Source: Leptodactylus fallax
Taxonomy: Eukaryota; Chordata; Amphibia; Anura; Leptodactylidae
Reading direction: 5' to 3'
DNA: 64,000 nt
NCBI GenBank assembly: GCA_947044405.1
Contig: CAMRHE010000077.1
Coordinates: 5,175,501-5,239,500, forward strand
Shown here: piece by piece, positions 34,790 to 46,465 of the stretch
How positions within the stretch are numbered: the stretch's first letter is position 1
Layout: the number at the start of each line of letters is the position of its first letter
Made by a program: the position numbers and the translations under genes
Notes under the pieces: model-generated
Told to the model about the DNA's origin: nothing
Databases searched by the model: none
The model's input: the letters and a program-made list of their open reading frames with translations, nothing else

Positions 34790-35660
34790 CTGCTAAACAT
34801 GACTCTGCAATGCACTGGAAGACATTTTGACTACTTGACAGACTTTGAGAGAGGGTACAACATTAGACTGAGAGAAGTAGGTTGGCTGCTATGAATTGCC
34901 TCCCCGCCTAGGCCCTTCTGATCTAGCTGCTAGGAGGTGTTGTGGGGGCAGTGGTCAGATGAGGACACACATAGTGAACAGGCTCCGGACAGTCCAGACA
35001 GGCCACTAGTAGAAAGGATTCTTTGATCCGCCAACAAGAATGAGCAGCTCTCAAAGTTTCCTTGGGAACAATCCATACACAGGCAGCACCTTCATTACAC
35101 AGCCCTGTCTCTGCCCAGACTATTTACATATCACAAGGCATTATGGGAAAGGAGCTGGGAGCTCATGCTTAGTAGAGGGCGAAAGGCAACTCAAAACTCT
35201 ACACACCTTAACTGGTGCTCTCCTCAAGGAGAGATGTCCCTGTCCATAACCCACTCAGACTATTTACAGACACTTGGCAAAAAGAAAATTTGTGTCATAG
35301 AACCCATTACATGCCCTGCCATTGACCAGTGAGTCACCATCACCTTCATGCTACTGACTGGAACCGTATAGTCTTCAGTGATTAATCCAGGTTCTGAAAT
35401 CTGATGATGGTTACTATTGGGTATGGAGGCCTCATGGTGAGAGCTTTAGTCCTGCCATTGCTGTGGAGCAACACACAGCCACCTCTCTTCTGGGCTCTTC
35501 TTCAGCAACAGGCACTGCCGCATACAGGTTCTAACACCATCAGTGTCAGTAGACAGTACAACCATGGGAGCAGTAGAAAAGCTTTATTGCTTCCCTCCCC
35601 AAAAAACCTCCTCCTGGAGCCAATTTATACTATAAATTTGCAGACATAATTATAGGTATA
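34790..35660 (+). pseudogene. Decayed Tc1/mariner-like transposase remnant
   Basis: At 34798 a frame reads MTLQCTGRHFDYL then TDFERGYNIRLREVGW, matching the first helix of Tc1-type transposases of the DFERGRIIGLREAG class. About 570 bases later (35360-35395) a second in-order match reads W-N-R-I-V-F-S-D-stop-S-R-F, which corresponds to the FSDESRF motif holding the first catalytic Asp, with the Glu codon turned into TAA. Several stops and shifts lie between. Clear terminal repeats were not found. Confidence 0.6.
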
Positions 35661-36473
35661 GGTCATTGATTTATATCCTCATTTCCACAATGCATTATTT
35701 TCAATACATTTATCAATAGGATGAAACCATTATAGTGTTTTTGTCAGAGTAGAAATGTATCCGGACACATTGTGGTATTAGGATAAAACGGTTATTAACT
35801 TAAAACCCCGTTGTTGAGCTGGATTTCTCATACAACTAGAACATACAAGCAATAGCAATTCCTGGCCTCTGTGTACAGTAGTTAGTAGATGAATACATTT
35901 CAATCTTCATCCCATTACTTGTAGACACATACAGTACGTATTAATAGATGACCAAAGATTTATGACAAAGCCATTCTAGGGAAATTCTAATCTAGCTGAT
36001 CTATTCTCATCTTGAGTATATTTGCCTGGAAATATCTGACAGCCCTTTATAGATAATGGTGATGAAAAGGCTGGAATGTAAAGATTATGTTTCGTGATGA
36101 TCAACAAAGTCAGACCAGCATGTCAGCGTGTTCCTGCATCCATGGAAAACGGCAATGCTACCGCTTATTCCTGGGGGAAGTATGAGCCATTGTGTGACCA
36201 TATCCATGACACTATAGTAGAGTCAAAGGGATTGTCTAAATACATGGATGTGAGTGTGGGGGAAGCCTCAAATGCTGTAAAATATTGGTGATCCCTATAC
36301 GACAGTACTGACTGGCTGCAGCGATCACATGCTAACGTGACACATCATAATTAGCGCCTTGTAAACGAAGACCAACAGGGTGACAGCCAGAGCTTAGATG
36401 GATGGGGAATTCAACAGGAGAGCAGTGCTTGTTGTTTTTTAGTTTTTTTTTCTCCAGGAGTTGGCCAGTAATA

Positions 36474-36551
36474 AATATATATATAGATATATATATATAT
36501 AGATATATCTATATATAGATATATATATATATCTATATATAGATATATATC
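36474..36551. repeat. (AT)n with TAGATA interruptions
   Basis: An AT-rich microsatellite with repeated TATAGATA and TATCTATA, able to fold on itself. Confidence 0.9.
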
Positions 36552-38036
36552 TAAATCATGTTATTTCTTATACCTCTTTGTGCTTCTATAATGCAGTCAT
36601 GTATATTTTATAGTGGATTTGTAACAGATTTCAAGGGTTAAATCTGTGGCAAAAATCCACAACATAAATAAAGGGGTTACATGCAGGGGGCTACAGAATT
36701 TTTTTTCTTGCTTTCTGAGACTCCATTTTGCTGGTACTGTACTAAGCTACAGATTTTCTGACTGCAAAGTCTGGATGGATGGGTTTTTCTACCACAGCAA
36801 TTTTTGAGGGTGGGCTGACTCCTGGACACTCCTTTCTCGTGATTGGCAGGAGTCCCAATGGCTGAGCCCCCACCCATCTGCATCCCAGGGAATAGGGGAT
36901 AAGCTGCTTTAGTAGGACAGCCCGTTTGAAGAGGTTTTTTGGGGTCACCGTATCAATTGCCTCTCATTATGGATTGACATTGGAGGGGCCATGGCTCTCA
37001 CATGAACACTGCAACTGTTAGATTTACTCCGATCTGCCTACCTGCATGCCATCTACTTAGTAGGGACACTGCAGGGTGTTATAGCTTAAATGGAACAAAG
37101 TTGCAGTACTCTGCACCAGTGTTACTATGTGTATAGCATGCAGATAGACAGACCAAGGCGCAGCACTCAAATGAGCTCCTTGGCCCTTCCAAACAGCTAT
37201 TCAGCGAGGGTACCAAGATTTATTCTCCCAGAAATCTGATAAAGATAGGTCCTCAATGTGCTAAAAACCCTTTTAAGGATGCATCCCCTCTTTGTATTAC
37301 AGCCTTTTTGTAGCAAAAGGGAAAATTTAGATAAGAAGTAAAAAAAAAATGTAACATGCCTTGCCTTATGTGTACCTGAGTTGACTATACAGACGTGGTT
37401 TATACATACTGAGTTTACATCTTACAGAAAAGTAAAGCACATTCTGTAGTACAAAATAAACTGAATGCATACGATACAGAACCTTCTGTAGCACGTAACC
37501 ATGTATGTCCTTGCTAGTGATGAATAGTGGACAGATGTGCTGCAGTGAGAACAGGGGATTAAATTCTGCAATGACGTGTAAAGGATCTTGTTTAGAGCTT
37601 TTTTTTTTTTTTTCCACATCAGGCGTACTGTGGAATTAGATTTTTGGATCATTATTGTTTTGTTAATCCTGTGGTTTAGGTTTTATATTGACTTGCATGG
37701 CACTGTGTGGTAATATACCTTCTGTTGCGAGATAGCGACTCTTTTACCATGTAACCATTGCATTTTAACTTGTAGTACAATTTAGATTTAAAAATATACA
37801 TTTTGTTCACTTCTACTTTCAAATTCGACTCCCCCCATCTTATATTTTTTACCAAGATGTAGAAATGCTAGATTTTTTTTTGGCGGAAAATGTGAGGCTC
37901 TGAGCAGGTCCCTTAAGGTCCTTTACACCAAACTCATCAGACCATGTCTTTATAGACATTGCATTGTGCATGGGGTCATCGTCATGCTCAAACAAGCTCA
38001 GGCCTTCCCAAAAATTGGAGGTGTATAATTGTCTTA

Positions 38037-38454
38037 GGGTGGGTTCACACCTGCGTTTGAGTCCGTCTGCTGCCAATCCGAGTGAAAATCTCAGGAAACA
38101 GGATAGGCATCGGATACCGACAGGTTAGCGACGCATTGGTTAAAAACCCATTCATTTGCATGGGTTTTTAAAGCAATGTGTGGCTGTGCGCTTACACCCT
38201 CTGCGCTGCGAATCCTTTTTTTTCCGTCGGAAACAAAGTCGGACATGCTGGACTTCGTGTCCGACGAAAAAAAACGGCTTCGCAGCGCAGAGGGTGTAAG
38301 CGCACACCCGCACATTACTTTAAAAACCCATTCAAATGAATGGGTTTTTAACCAATGCGTTGCTAACCTGTCGGTATCCGATGCCTATCCTGTTTCCTGA
38401 GATTTTCACTCAGATTGGCACCAGACGGACTCAAACGCAGGTGTGAACCCACCC
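38037..38454. mobile_element. 418-bp near-perfect hairpin MITE, Harbinger-like
   Basis: It starts GGGTGGGTTCACACCTGCG and ends CGCAGGTGTGAACCCACCC, with TTA on both sides (38034-38036, 38455-38457). The two arms are reverse complements over almost their full length, with the centre near 38246. Each arm also holds its own small hairpin, AAAAACCCATTC...ATGGGTTTTT. The near-identical 74-residue frames on opposite strands merely reflect this symmetry. Confidence 0.9.
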
Positions 38455-39557
38455 TTAAGTGTCTTTGTTTGCTGTAGCATTATCTTTACCCTTTTCTGGA
38501 AAAAAAAACAGAATAGTCAAAAGCCCAGAAAAAATGTCTCCTATCATTGTCTTCCTCCATTCCTTTATATAGCAATCTCCAAGTATCCCCCAAACCCAGA
38601 TTCGTCCATCAGTCTGCCAGAATCGTTCTTCATCATTCTAGAGAAACCTTTTCTGTTGCCCCAGGAGTCCACAGTTAGATTCGTAACCATGGACCATCCT
38701 TAAGCCTCTGACACCCAATTCCTGTGCAGGTGACTAATAGAAAAGAGAGTCACTTTTGTGGCTTAAGGTGCCATTCCTAGATGAGTGGGGCAGATCTATT
38801 TCCACATTTTAAAGAGATCTGTAACATTAAAAATGCCGTCCAATCTGCAGGCAGCCGGTCATAGAGCCGCAGGAGCTGAGCAAAGTTCAAGTATAACTTT
38901 ATTTATATCAAGCTCTGCTTATTCTGGGCTTAGAAATTCAGTTGACGCTCTTACCCAGTGATGGGACAGTCTTTGGATGTGTGTGCATACTGAAATACCC
39001 TTTGGTCATGAGTTAGACCTCCCATTGGACTCCTAAGCCCAGGATGAGCAGAAATTTAAAGGACTGGTGTTATATAGGAACCTTAAACTATATACGTTCT
39101 GCTCTGCTCCTCCTGCGCTATACCATACTGCTGCAGACTATACTGTACTTTCATGGCGATGGGTTCCCTTTTTAAAATTTCTGAGCTCTTTTGTTAGGCC
39201 CATTCTAGTACCAGGGTTTGTCCATGAAAGTTGCCTGGCTGTATACTTGATTTTATGCACATGTATTCAATGGGTGCGACTGAAACTCCTGTATTACATT
39301 TTTGGACTGTTTTCCACATACTTTTGGGCATGTAGGAAATATAGATTTTGCCATGTTGCACCTGAAAATTATCTTAAGAGCTAGTCCAGGCATACACTCC
39401 AGCACAGTCTGATATTGGGGGTGGAGAGATGCAACTGTACACGGGACAGGACACAGGTGCATAGGTCCTATTCTAAGTAATGTAACCTGTGCACAGTACT
39501 CCCTGGGTCTTCAGCACCTATATAGCTGGACAACCTCTTTTTAGTACATCGGCACAC

Positions 39558-39750
39558 CCCCAAGCATAGTAGCATAGTAGATGAGGTTGGATGAAGACAT
39601 AAGTCCAACCTATTACCCTATAGTGTTACCCACAAGGCTGATGCCAATTTCCTTATGTCATGGGAAAAAATTCCTTACCAACTCCAAACCGTCAATCTGT
39701 CTAAAGCCTTGGATAAATTTGTCATTTTCAAAAATCTAATCCCCATAATC
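39558..39750 (+). repeat. Probable LINE or SINE 3' fragment
   Basis: The stretch GTAGATGAGGTTGGATGAAG then ACATAAGTCCAACCTAT is of a kind that recurs widely in frog and fish genomes as a truncated retroelement piece. Borders and clade are unclear from this single copy. Confidence 0.4.
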
Positions 39751-41579
39751 TGTAATCTTCTTTCTTTCAAGAAAGTCTAGGCCCCCCCTTTAGTTTGTAT
39801 AGTGCATACTTTCCTCTAGGTGCACAGGATGTCTCCTTGTTGCAGTCAGCTTGGAGTATAAAGACCATCGGACCCTGGAGAGATCTTTGTCCTATCCGTT
39901 CGTGTATTTGTACATTGTGAATGAATAACACTGAATAACCCCAGATTTATTAATCTATGTTATCAAAAACAATATGTCAGCTCGCTTCAAATCAGGAGGA
40001 AAAATCTGATATGTGCAAGGAAACAATACTCCAGACCGGTACCAGGTACTGATCAGAAAAAAATGTAGCAGTATTCCATTTAATCCAAAAGTTAAGACAT
40101 TCATTGCAAAAGATCTAGTAGAAACAGCATCGCCGCACGGTGAGCTCCCCCTCTTCCTCACGGAAGTGTGTACAACTTTAGTGAATCCCATGGAAATACT
40201 GTATACAGTATCGCTAGTAACTTACTGATTGAAATTTGCTCTTTCTATGCTTTGGAATGGTCAATCCTAACCAGAGATCAAAAGCCTTCCTTTTTAGAGC
40301 ATGCATACATAGACTGCTGTCAGTCATTGAGTAGGACCGCCCACTGGACTCCTAGGCCCAGAATGAGCAGAGATATTAAATAGTGTTATTTAAATTTTTT
40401 TTTTTTCCCTGGAAACTATATACAGATCTGCTCTGCGCCTCCTGCTCTATAACATGCTGCTGCAGATCAGAGTACGTGTCCAAGGTTCAGTCATTTTATG
40501 TACGGTCATGACATCTTGTTGTACTTTCAGATTTGTAGAATTTTCAGGTTAAAGATTAAAATAGCAGTGTGATATTTGTGCACTCACTTCAGTCCTCAGA
40601 TGTTCACACTTTTTTTTTTTTTTTTTACCTCAATGTACAATTCATTCCCTGCTAAGCTCCGCTGTGCTTTACTTCTCTCCAGTGGTTTATGCTCCTGGGG
40701 CAGAATTTACACTCCATACAATACAACCAGCGTGTGCTGTATGTGCATTTTGCAAATCTGCAAGAAAATCAGCAGAATCAGTAATAAGAGATTTTCCTTA
40801 TTTATAACCACCCACTCTGCTTATTGTCAGCAGAGCCGTTATATTACGAGCTGGGGGAGTATCGGACATGTGTTTGTGCTGTCAACTGCAAGTATGAGTC
40901 ACTGGAAGCAAAACCAAACAAGTTAAGTGTTTGTTCTGTCCACAGCTGAGAATATAGTGCGTGGACTCCACCAGACAGGCTCACATTGCAGCTATAAGGC
41001 CCGATTTGCACACACACACATTAAAATGCTATGAAAAATCCAAAAAATGTGTTGTGCATTTGCTTGTTTTTTTTTTTTTTGTGTTTTTAATTTTTATTTT
41101 TTTTTTTTTTATTATTTTCTTTAATCATCCACCCTACAGGTGCATGATGGTTTGTGTAAATTTAAGAGGACCAGATCTCAAAAGCCCAGTGACAAAACTC
41201 AACTGATAGACACTGTTAGCCCCCTTGCAGATGACTGTACAACAATTTTTCCCGGGTAGCACACTGACCCATTCATTTCTATGGGCCCATTCACATGACC
41301 GTGAATTACACAATCCCATGTGTGGGCTCACAGTCTGGATCGCAAAATATGGAACAGGTCCTATTGCTGTCTGATTTTGCAGCCCTGCTTCTGCGGCTCC
41401 TATTCATTGAATGAAAGGGGCCGCAGAAGCACGGGCAGCACACAAATAATATCCGTGTGCCACCCATGCCATTCATTCACGGCATCCGGTTAGCACACGT
41501 GTGCAAACGGCTTTACCCTGAGTATTTTGGTGTTTTTGTTTATCCAAATCCATTCAGCCATTCCAAAAATGTAAGCCCG

Positions 41580-41925
41580 TTAAAGAGGACCTTTCACTAC
41601 TTCAACCAATTCTAGATCTGAGCATCTGTTAATAGTCGCCGCTCCACTGATTCCAGCATTGTTGGAATTTTTTCTCTAGCCCCCACCATTCCTGAGCAAC
41701 AAGTACAAGTAGTTTTAGTGCCTGATGCGCTATTTCAGCTCTGTACTGTCAGGTGGTCAGTGTCAGGCAGGGGGCGTGACTCAGAGCTCCAATCAGAGGT
41801 AGCCAGTGTCAGCTCATAATCACACCCCTTGTCTGCTCCTGCCTGACACCGCCCTACTGACAATACAGAGACTAAATAGTTTTGGATTCTGATATACTGA
41901 ACAGCATTGATTGCTCAGGAATGGT
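41580..41925. mobile_element. TTAAAGAGG-ended foldback MITE, right arm lost
   Basis: It begins TTAAAGAGGACCTTTCACTA. CCACCATTCCTGAGCAA near 41686 is reversed as TTGCTCAGGAATGGTGG ending near 41925, where LINE sequence starts. The remaining right arm is absent beyond the LINE. Confidence 0.55.
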
Positions 41926-42424
41926 GGACAGAAATAAACTTGACAAGCTGATTAGAAGGGCCAGCTCTGTCCTGGGGAGCCCACTGGACCCAGTGCAGGT
42001 GGTGGGTGACAGAAGGATACTGTCCGTGGTGAGCTCCATGCGGGAGAATAACTCCCATCCCATGCATGAGACTGTGATCGCGCTGGGCAGTACTGTCAGT
42101 GACCGACTGCTCCACCCTAGGTGTGAGAAGAAGCGCTTTCGGAAGTCTTTCCTCCCCACCGCGGTTATGCTGTACAACCAACACCGACCTAAGCGGAGAT
42201 CATTACATACAGAGAACTGAAATATCTCTCTGCCTGTTAAATCCCCCCCCCCCCCCTCTGCTACTTCCTATCTGTCTGTCTGCTATTAATGTAATGTCTC
42301 TCACCTTGGAACATTCCTGTACATGTTGTATTTGTATTTGTATCTGCTTATCTTTGCTGCTGTAACACACTGAATTTCCCCATTGTGGGACTATTAAAGG
42401 ACTATTATTATTATTATTATTATT
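41926..42424 (+). mobile_element. 5'-truncated L2-like LINE, 3' end
   Basis: The frame 41882-42220 contains NKLDKLIRRASSVLGSPLD, RILSVVSSMRENNSHPMHE and LLHPRCEKKRFRKSFLPTAV, the C-terminal block common in fish and frog L2/Rex-type LINE ORF2 proteins. It is followed by CTGAATTTCCCCATTGTGG, GACTATTAAAGGACTATT and a (TTA)n tail, the typical 3' end of that group. The first 15 or so codons of the open frame come from the adjacent MITE, not from the LINE. Confidence 0.8.
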
Positions 42425-42839
42425 GTTTCTCTCTGTGCCCATGTGCTGTTTGTCATGCAGTGTGAGGGTGGTATTAGACGCACAGATATTTCTGAACGAG
42501 AGCAGGTGCTACAAAATACGCAATCTGTGCTCGTAGTGCACGGGCTGATGCAGAGCTCATGCAGGAGGAACAATCGCTAAAGCTTTCATTGTTTGTTAGT
42601 AGCACGGCCAATATTAGACCGTGCGAGGTGCTGCCGACTGACAATGGTTTTTGTCCTGCGGAAATCGGCAGATTGTCTGATGAAGGAGCAAATACTGGTA
42701 CTACAGGTGATTGTTAGTAATATTACGGGCCAGTTGTTAAAAATGAACGCTTGTCTAAGTGTTCGTCCCCAACAATTGGCTACTAAATTGCCCTATTTAA
42801 TAGTGACTTTAGGCTATGTGATGCTCTTCACATCAAAAT

Positions 42840-42956
42840 CATGGATTAAGAGGTCCTGCAGGATCCACTTTTTTTAAACGCCATAATGGAAACTTATCAG
42901 ACCCCATTATAGTCAGTGGGATCTGTCGGAACAGAAAAACTGAATGAACCTAGCCT
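42840..42956. mobile_element. Harbinger-like MITE fragment
   Basis: It carries a diverged GACCCCAT...GTGGGATC palindrome at 42900-42923 and ends TGAACCTAGCCTTA, like the right ends of the 5206-5465 group. The left part is missing. Confidence 0.5.
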
Positions 42957-45498
42957 TATTTCTGCTAGCAATATGGCATCCAGAGACTTTAAAGTGTGTG
43001 TGTTTTGTTTTGTTTTTTTTGTTTTGTTTTTTAAGATTTGCCTTGGCAGTGGGGAAGAACATGATTGTTATGGGGGTTTGGTTAGGGAGTGTACAGAACA
43101 TTTCTTTGCACTGCCAGAAGTGTGTGCTATAACCACATCAAAACCATTAGTAGAAAAAAAAGTTTTTCTCCATGTGAAGCATCTGCTTGTATGCCTAGTG
43201 TAGCTCACAGTGAGTGGGGTAGGGTAGATATGTATTCTGTATTGTCGCATGGTGCTTGTGTTTGACCTGTATGAATCCTTGTCGTCTGTGTAGACAGGTC
43301 AGTATTTCCCCCATCAGTAGTGGCATTCCTACATAAGTGATCTTCTAGTTGCCCATACAGCTCCCTAGCAATGTGAGGTGTGGTGGGCGTCACATCCTGC
43401 TTAATACTGGCATTCATCTGCAATAATTAAGTCATCCAATGCACTTACCTGCTTAAAGCCCCAGAGAACAGAACCAGTTCAGTCTTGTCTGCTGTCAAAC
43501 TCTGTCACAGAAACATTTTTTCTGATATCTGATTCCTTCTGGGTGTAGTTTTACATCCCACTAACTACCTGTCCCTGGAATCACTCATTTCGTAGTGAAG
43601 AAGCAATGTTTCCCAATTTCATTCCGTCAAGCTGTGTTCACCATATGTTTTGCAAGTAAGCATAGTGCAGCTCTATCTCACAGCATCAAAAAAGAGCATA
43701 TGCGTCAGAAAATCTAGTGTATGATCTTTCTCTTGGGACACAATAGCTCTAGGGCTCTATTCACGCCAGGGTTCATCTGTGGATTACTGAAAAACAAAGA
43801 AAAATTTACATTACTATTGCTAATACATTTTTTTTTTTTTTTGGCATCAGTTAGGTTCAGTAGGTAGATGGGCAGAATTGTATGGTCTCCTCTGCTGCTT
43901 CTGCTATGGAAAACCAAAATTGAAACCTGAAGGATCCCAGCAGCCAGTGGGATCAGCTGAGATTTGGTTTGCAGGAAAAGAAAAAGCCTAGAGTGGGCAT
44001 CCCTTGCACTGCATGAGCTCACTTATAAGCAGATCCCGTCACCCCCAATCTGTTTTGCATGGTGGGGTACCAGACGTCCCATTTCTCTGCCTCTCCTGAT
44101 GACGATCCGACTCTTGATCACATGACTGACCCCACTCTACTCAATATACAAGCAGCAGGGGTAGAGCTGAGCTGGTGATGTAACAGTGAATCCAGAAGAA
44201 GAGGTTTGGAACAGACACTTTTGGCACACTAGGAAGCCGTTTCTTTCCATTCATTAACCCCTGGCGAACTGGAAATAGTTTTTGTTTTTTATCTTTTCGT
44301 GGTTTACACCCAGTAAAAGTCTCTCAGCCAGTCACTTGCTGAGGTAGATTACCACTGTGGCCAGTAATTGGCTGACCGGGTCATGAAGTAGAGACCAGCA
44401 GGGGATCGAGTCCGAATAGGCATGGCCGGGTTCATTGAGCAGAGTATTGCTCCTTTATAGTTTTAACCCATTGTGAGCTTTTTCTGTAAATAAACAACAA
44501 TTGTAGTAATAAAAATATATTACTCACTGGACATCCCCTTTTTAACCTTTCATAAATTTCTTAAAAATGGAAGTTAGTTTGAACAGAGCCAATAATGTTT
44601 ATTTTAATAACTTTTTTTTTCAGTGATGCCATTTTTTTGCAGCAAGGTGTATTAGAAACATACCGTAGATAAGAATATGTGTAAATAGGCAAAAAGTCAA
44701 CAGTCAATACCACAGAAATATGAGAAATGAATCCACTCCCAGGAAATAAAAGTCCTATCGATCTGTACATTTTCACTTTACTTGGTGTGGTTACACATAA
44801 ACAAACTGCTTACCCGTCTAAGTATCATCTTCCAAGAATATGCTGGCTCGAATGAAGTGGCGGTAGAATATATAATGCATTTCAGGCACCTTGGCTATGC
44901 TGTCTAAAACCTAAAGCCAAGCTGCCTTGTACTTCTGCTACAACAGCCATTTTTAACTATGGCTTGTTTTTCCCCAGTATTAAGGGCCTTCTACATCATG
45001 GAGTGACGGTCGCCCAACAATCATTGTCTCTTGTAAAGGAGTCCTGTGATCACCCAGCAGCCTACTTGGGTGGACGAAAGTGGTGTGTGTGTTGTTTTTT
45101 TTTTTTGTATTTTGAGACACTTTATATTGGAATTTCCCCTGATAAAAGGATTGTGCATATAAAATTCAACATTCTTTGAAGTTACCCTGATTATTTTTGT
45201 TGGTGGAGAATCGGGACATCACCATACACAATTTGACAGGTTTAACTGACATTAAACGGTTTTTTTTATTAACATAACCATATTTAAATTTGTAGACAAA
45301 AGTTAAACATTTTTGAAATATTAATAACAATTTTACAGAGTTAAAGATTTTCTCTGACCATCTTAATGGTGATAGTCTTTTGTTATGATCAGTTGCCAGT
45401 GGAATGCAGGGACTTTCTATGTTCTGAAACTCAGCCATGATTTCCTTATTGTGGCCGGGTTATCTTCTCATGCGTGCACTGTTCCTGTCTGCTTCTGT

Positions 45499-45712
45499 TT
45501 AAAGGGGTTGCCCAGGACTATGATACTGAGTTACACTTCCTATTCTCAGGAAGTGACATCACATCCATGGGTCGCATGGCCATGCTGCAGCTCATCCCCA
45601 TTAACTTAAATGGGACTGAACTGCAGCATGGCCATGTGATCAATGGATGTGATGTCAATTCCTGAGAAGTGGAAGTGGAGCTCAATATCATAGTCTTGGA
45701 TAAGCCCTTTAA
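45499..45712. mobile_element. TTAAAGGGG-ended foldback MITE
   Basis: It starts TTAAAGGGGTTGCCCAGGAC and ends TTGGATAAGCCCTTTAA. The inner arms ATCACATCCATGGGTC / GATCAATGGATGTGAT and GCATGGCCATGCTGCAG / CTGCAGCATGGCCATG are inverted. A related half is at 11125-11235. Confidence 0.75.
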
Positions 45713-45795
45713 GGTATTAGGAAGTCATAACTGGGTGTTTTACAAGTACCAAAGCATAGAAATGTTCTGCAATCAAGACACAAGATTGTCACCAC

Positions 45796-46107
45796 TAAGG
45801 GCCAGTTCACATCTGCGTTCGGAGAGTCCGCTTGGGGACCCACCGAATGGAAACCTAGACGCATAAACGGTTTACCTGGGAAACCACATGGACCCCATAG
45901 ACTATAATGGGGTCCGTGTGGTTTCCTCACGAAGCAAGCGGAGAGAAAAGTGCTGCCAGTGGAAACCACAAGGACCCCATTATAGTCTATGGGGTCCATG
46001 TGGTTTCCCAGGTAAACCGCTTTTTATGTGTCTAGGTTTCCGTTCGGGGGTCCCCAAGTGGACTCCCCGAACAGAAACCTGAACGCAGAAGTGAAACCAG
46101 CCCTTAG
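45796..46107. mobile_element. Harbinger-like foldback MITE with two palindrome copies
   Basis: It starts CTAAGGGCCAGTTCAC and ends GTGAAACCAGCCCTTAG. Long inverted arms are visible, for example TTTACCTGGGAAACCACATG against CATGTGGTTTCCCAGGTAAA. Each arm has a GACCCCAT...ATGGGGTC palindrome (45891-45914 and 45973-45996). Confidence 0.8.
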
Positions 46108-46221
46108 ATGGTTGGAGAAAATCTTCAAAACTCTGTACAATTTGTTATTAATATTTGCAAAAGTGTTTCCATAAGTCTCCATATTTAAATGTGATTATGT
46201 TCATGAGAAAAAACCCTTTTA

Positions 46222-46465
46222 AGGCTAAGGTCCCATGTAGTGGGCTGCTGCTAAAAAGCACTATAGAAGAAACTACGGCAGCAACGCATTGCATTTTTTC
46301 CCACAGCGCTTTTCACAGAGAGTCTTCTTCAATTATACCTATGGGGAAACCACCGCGTTTTCGTAGGTATATTTGACATGCTGCAATTTACAAAAGCAAC
46401 GGTTTTGGCAATCACAGTGTTTCCGCGGTGCGTAATTTTCTGCAATGTGTGGATGGGATTCGCTA
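46222..46465. mobile_element. Harbinger-like MITE, family C, truncated copy
   Basis: It starts AAGGCTAAGGTCCCATGTAG and shares ACATGCTGCAATTTACAAAA and TGCAATGTGTGGATGGGATT with the copies at 23519 and 54024. The right terminal repeat is not visible. Confidence 0.6.

Noticed and set aside
38091..38400. Two similar 74-residue frames on opposite strands
   Set aside because: They are the same arm of a hairpin read twice, so the similarity follows from the palindrome and not from coding.
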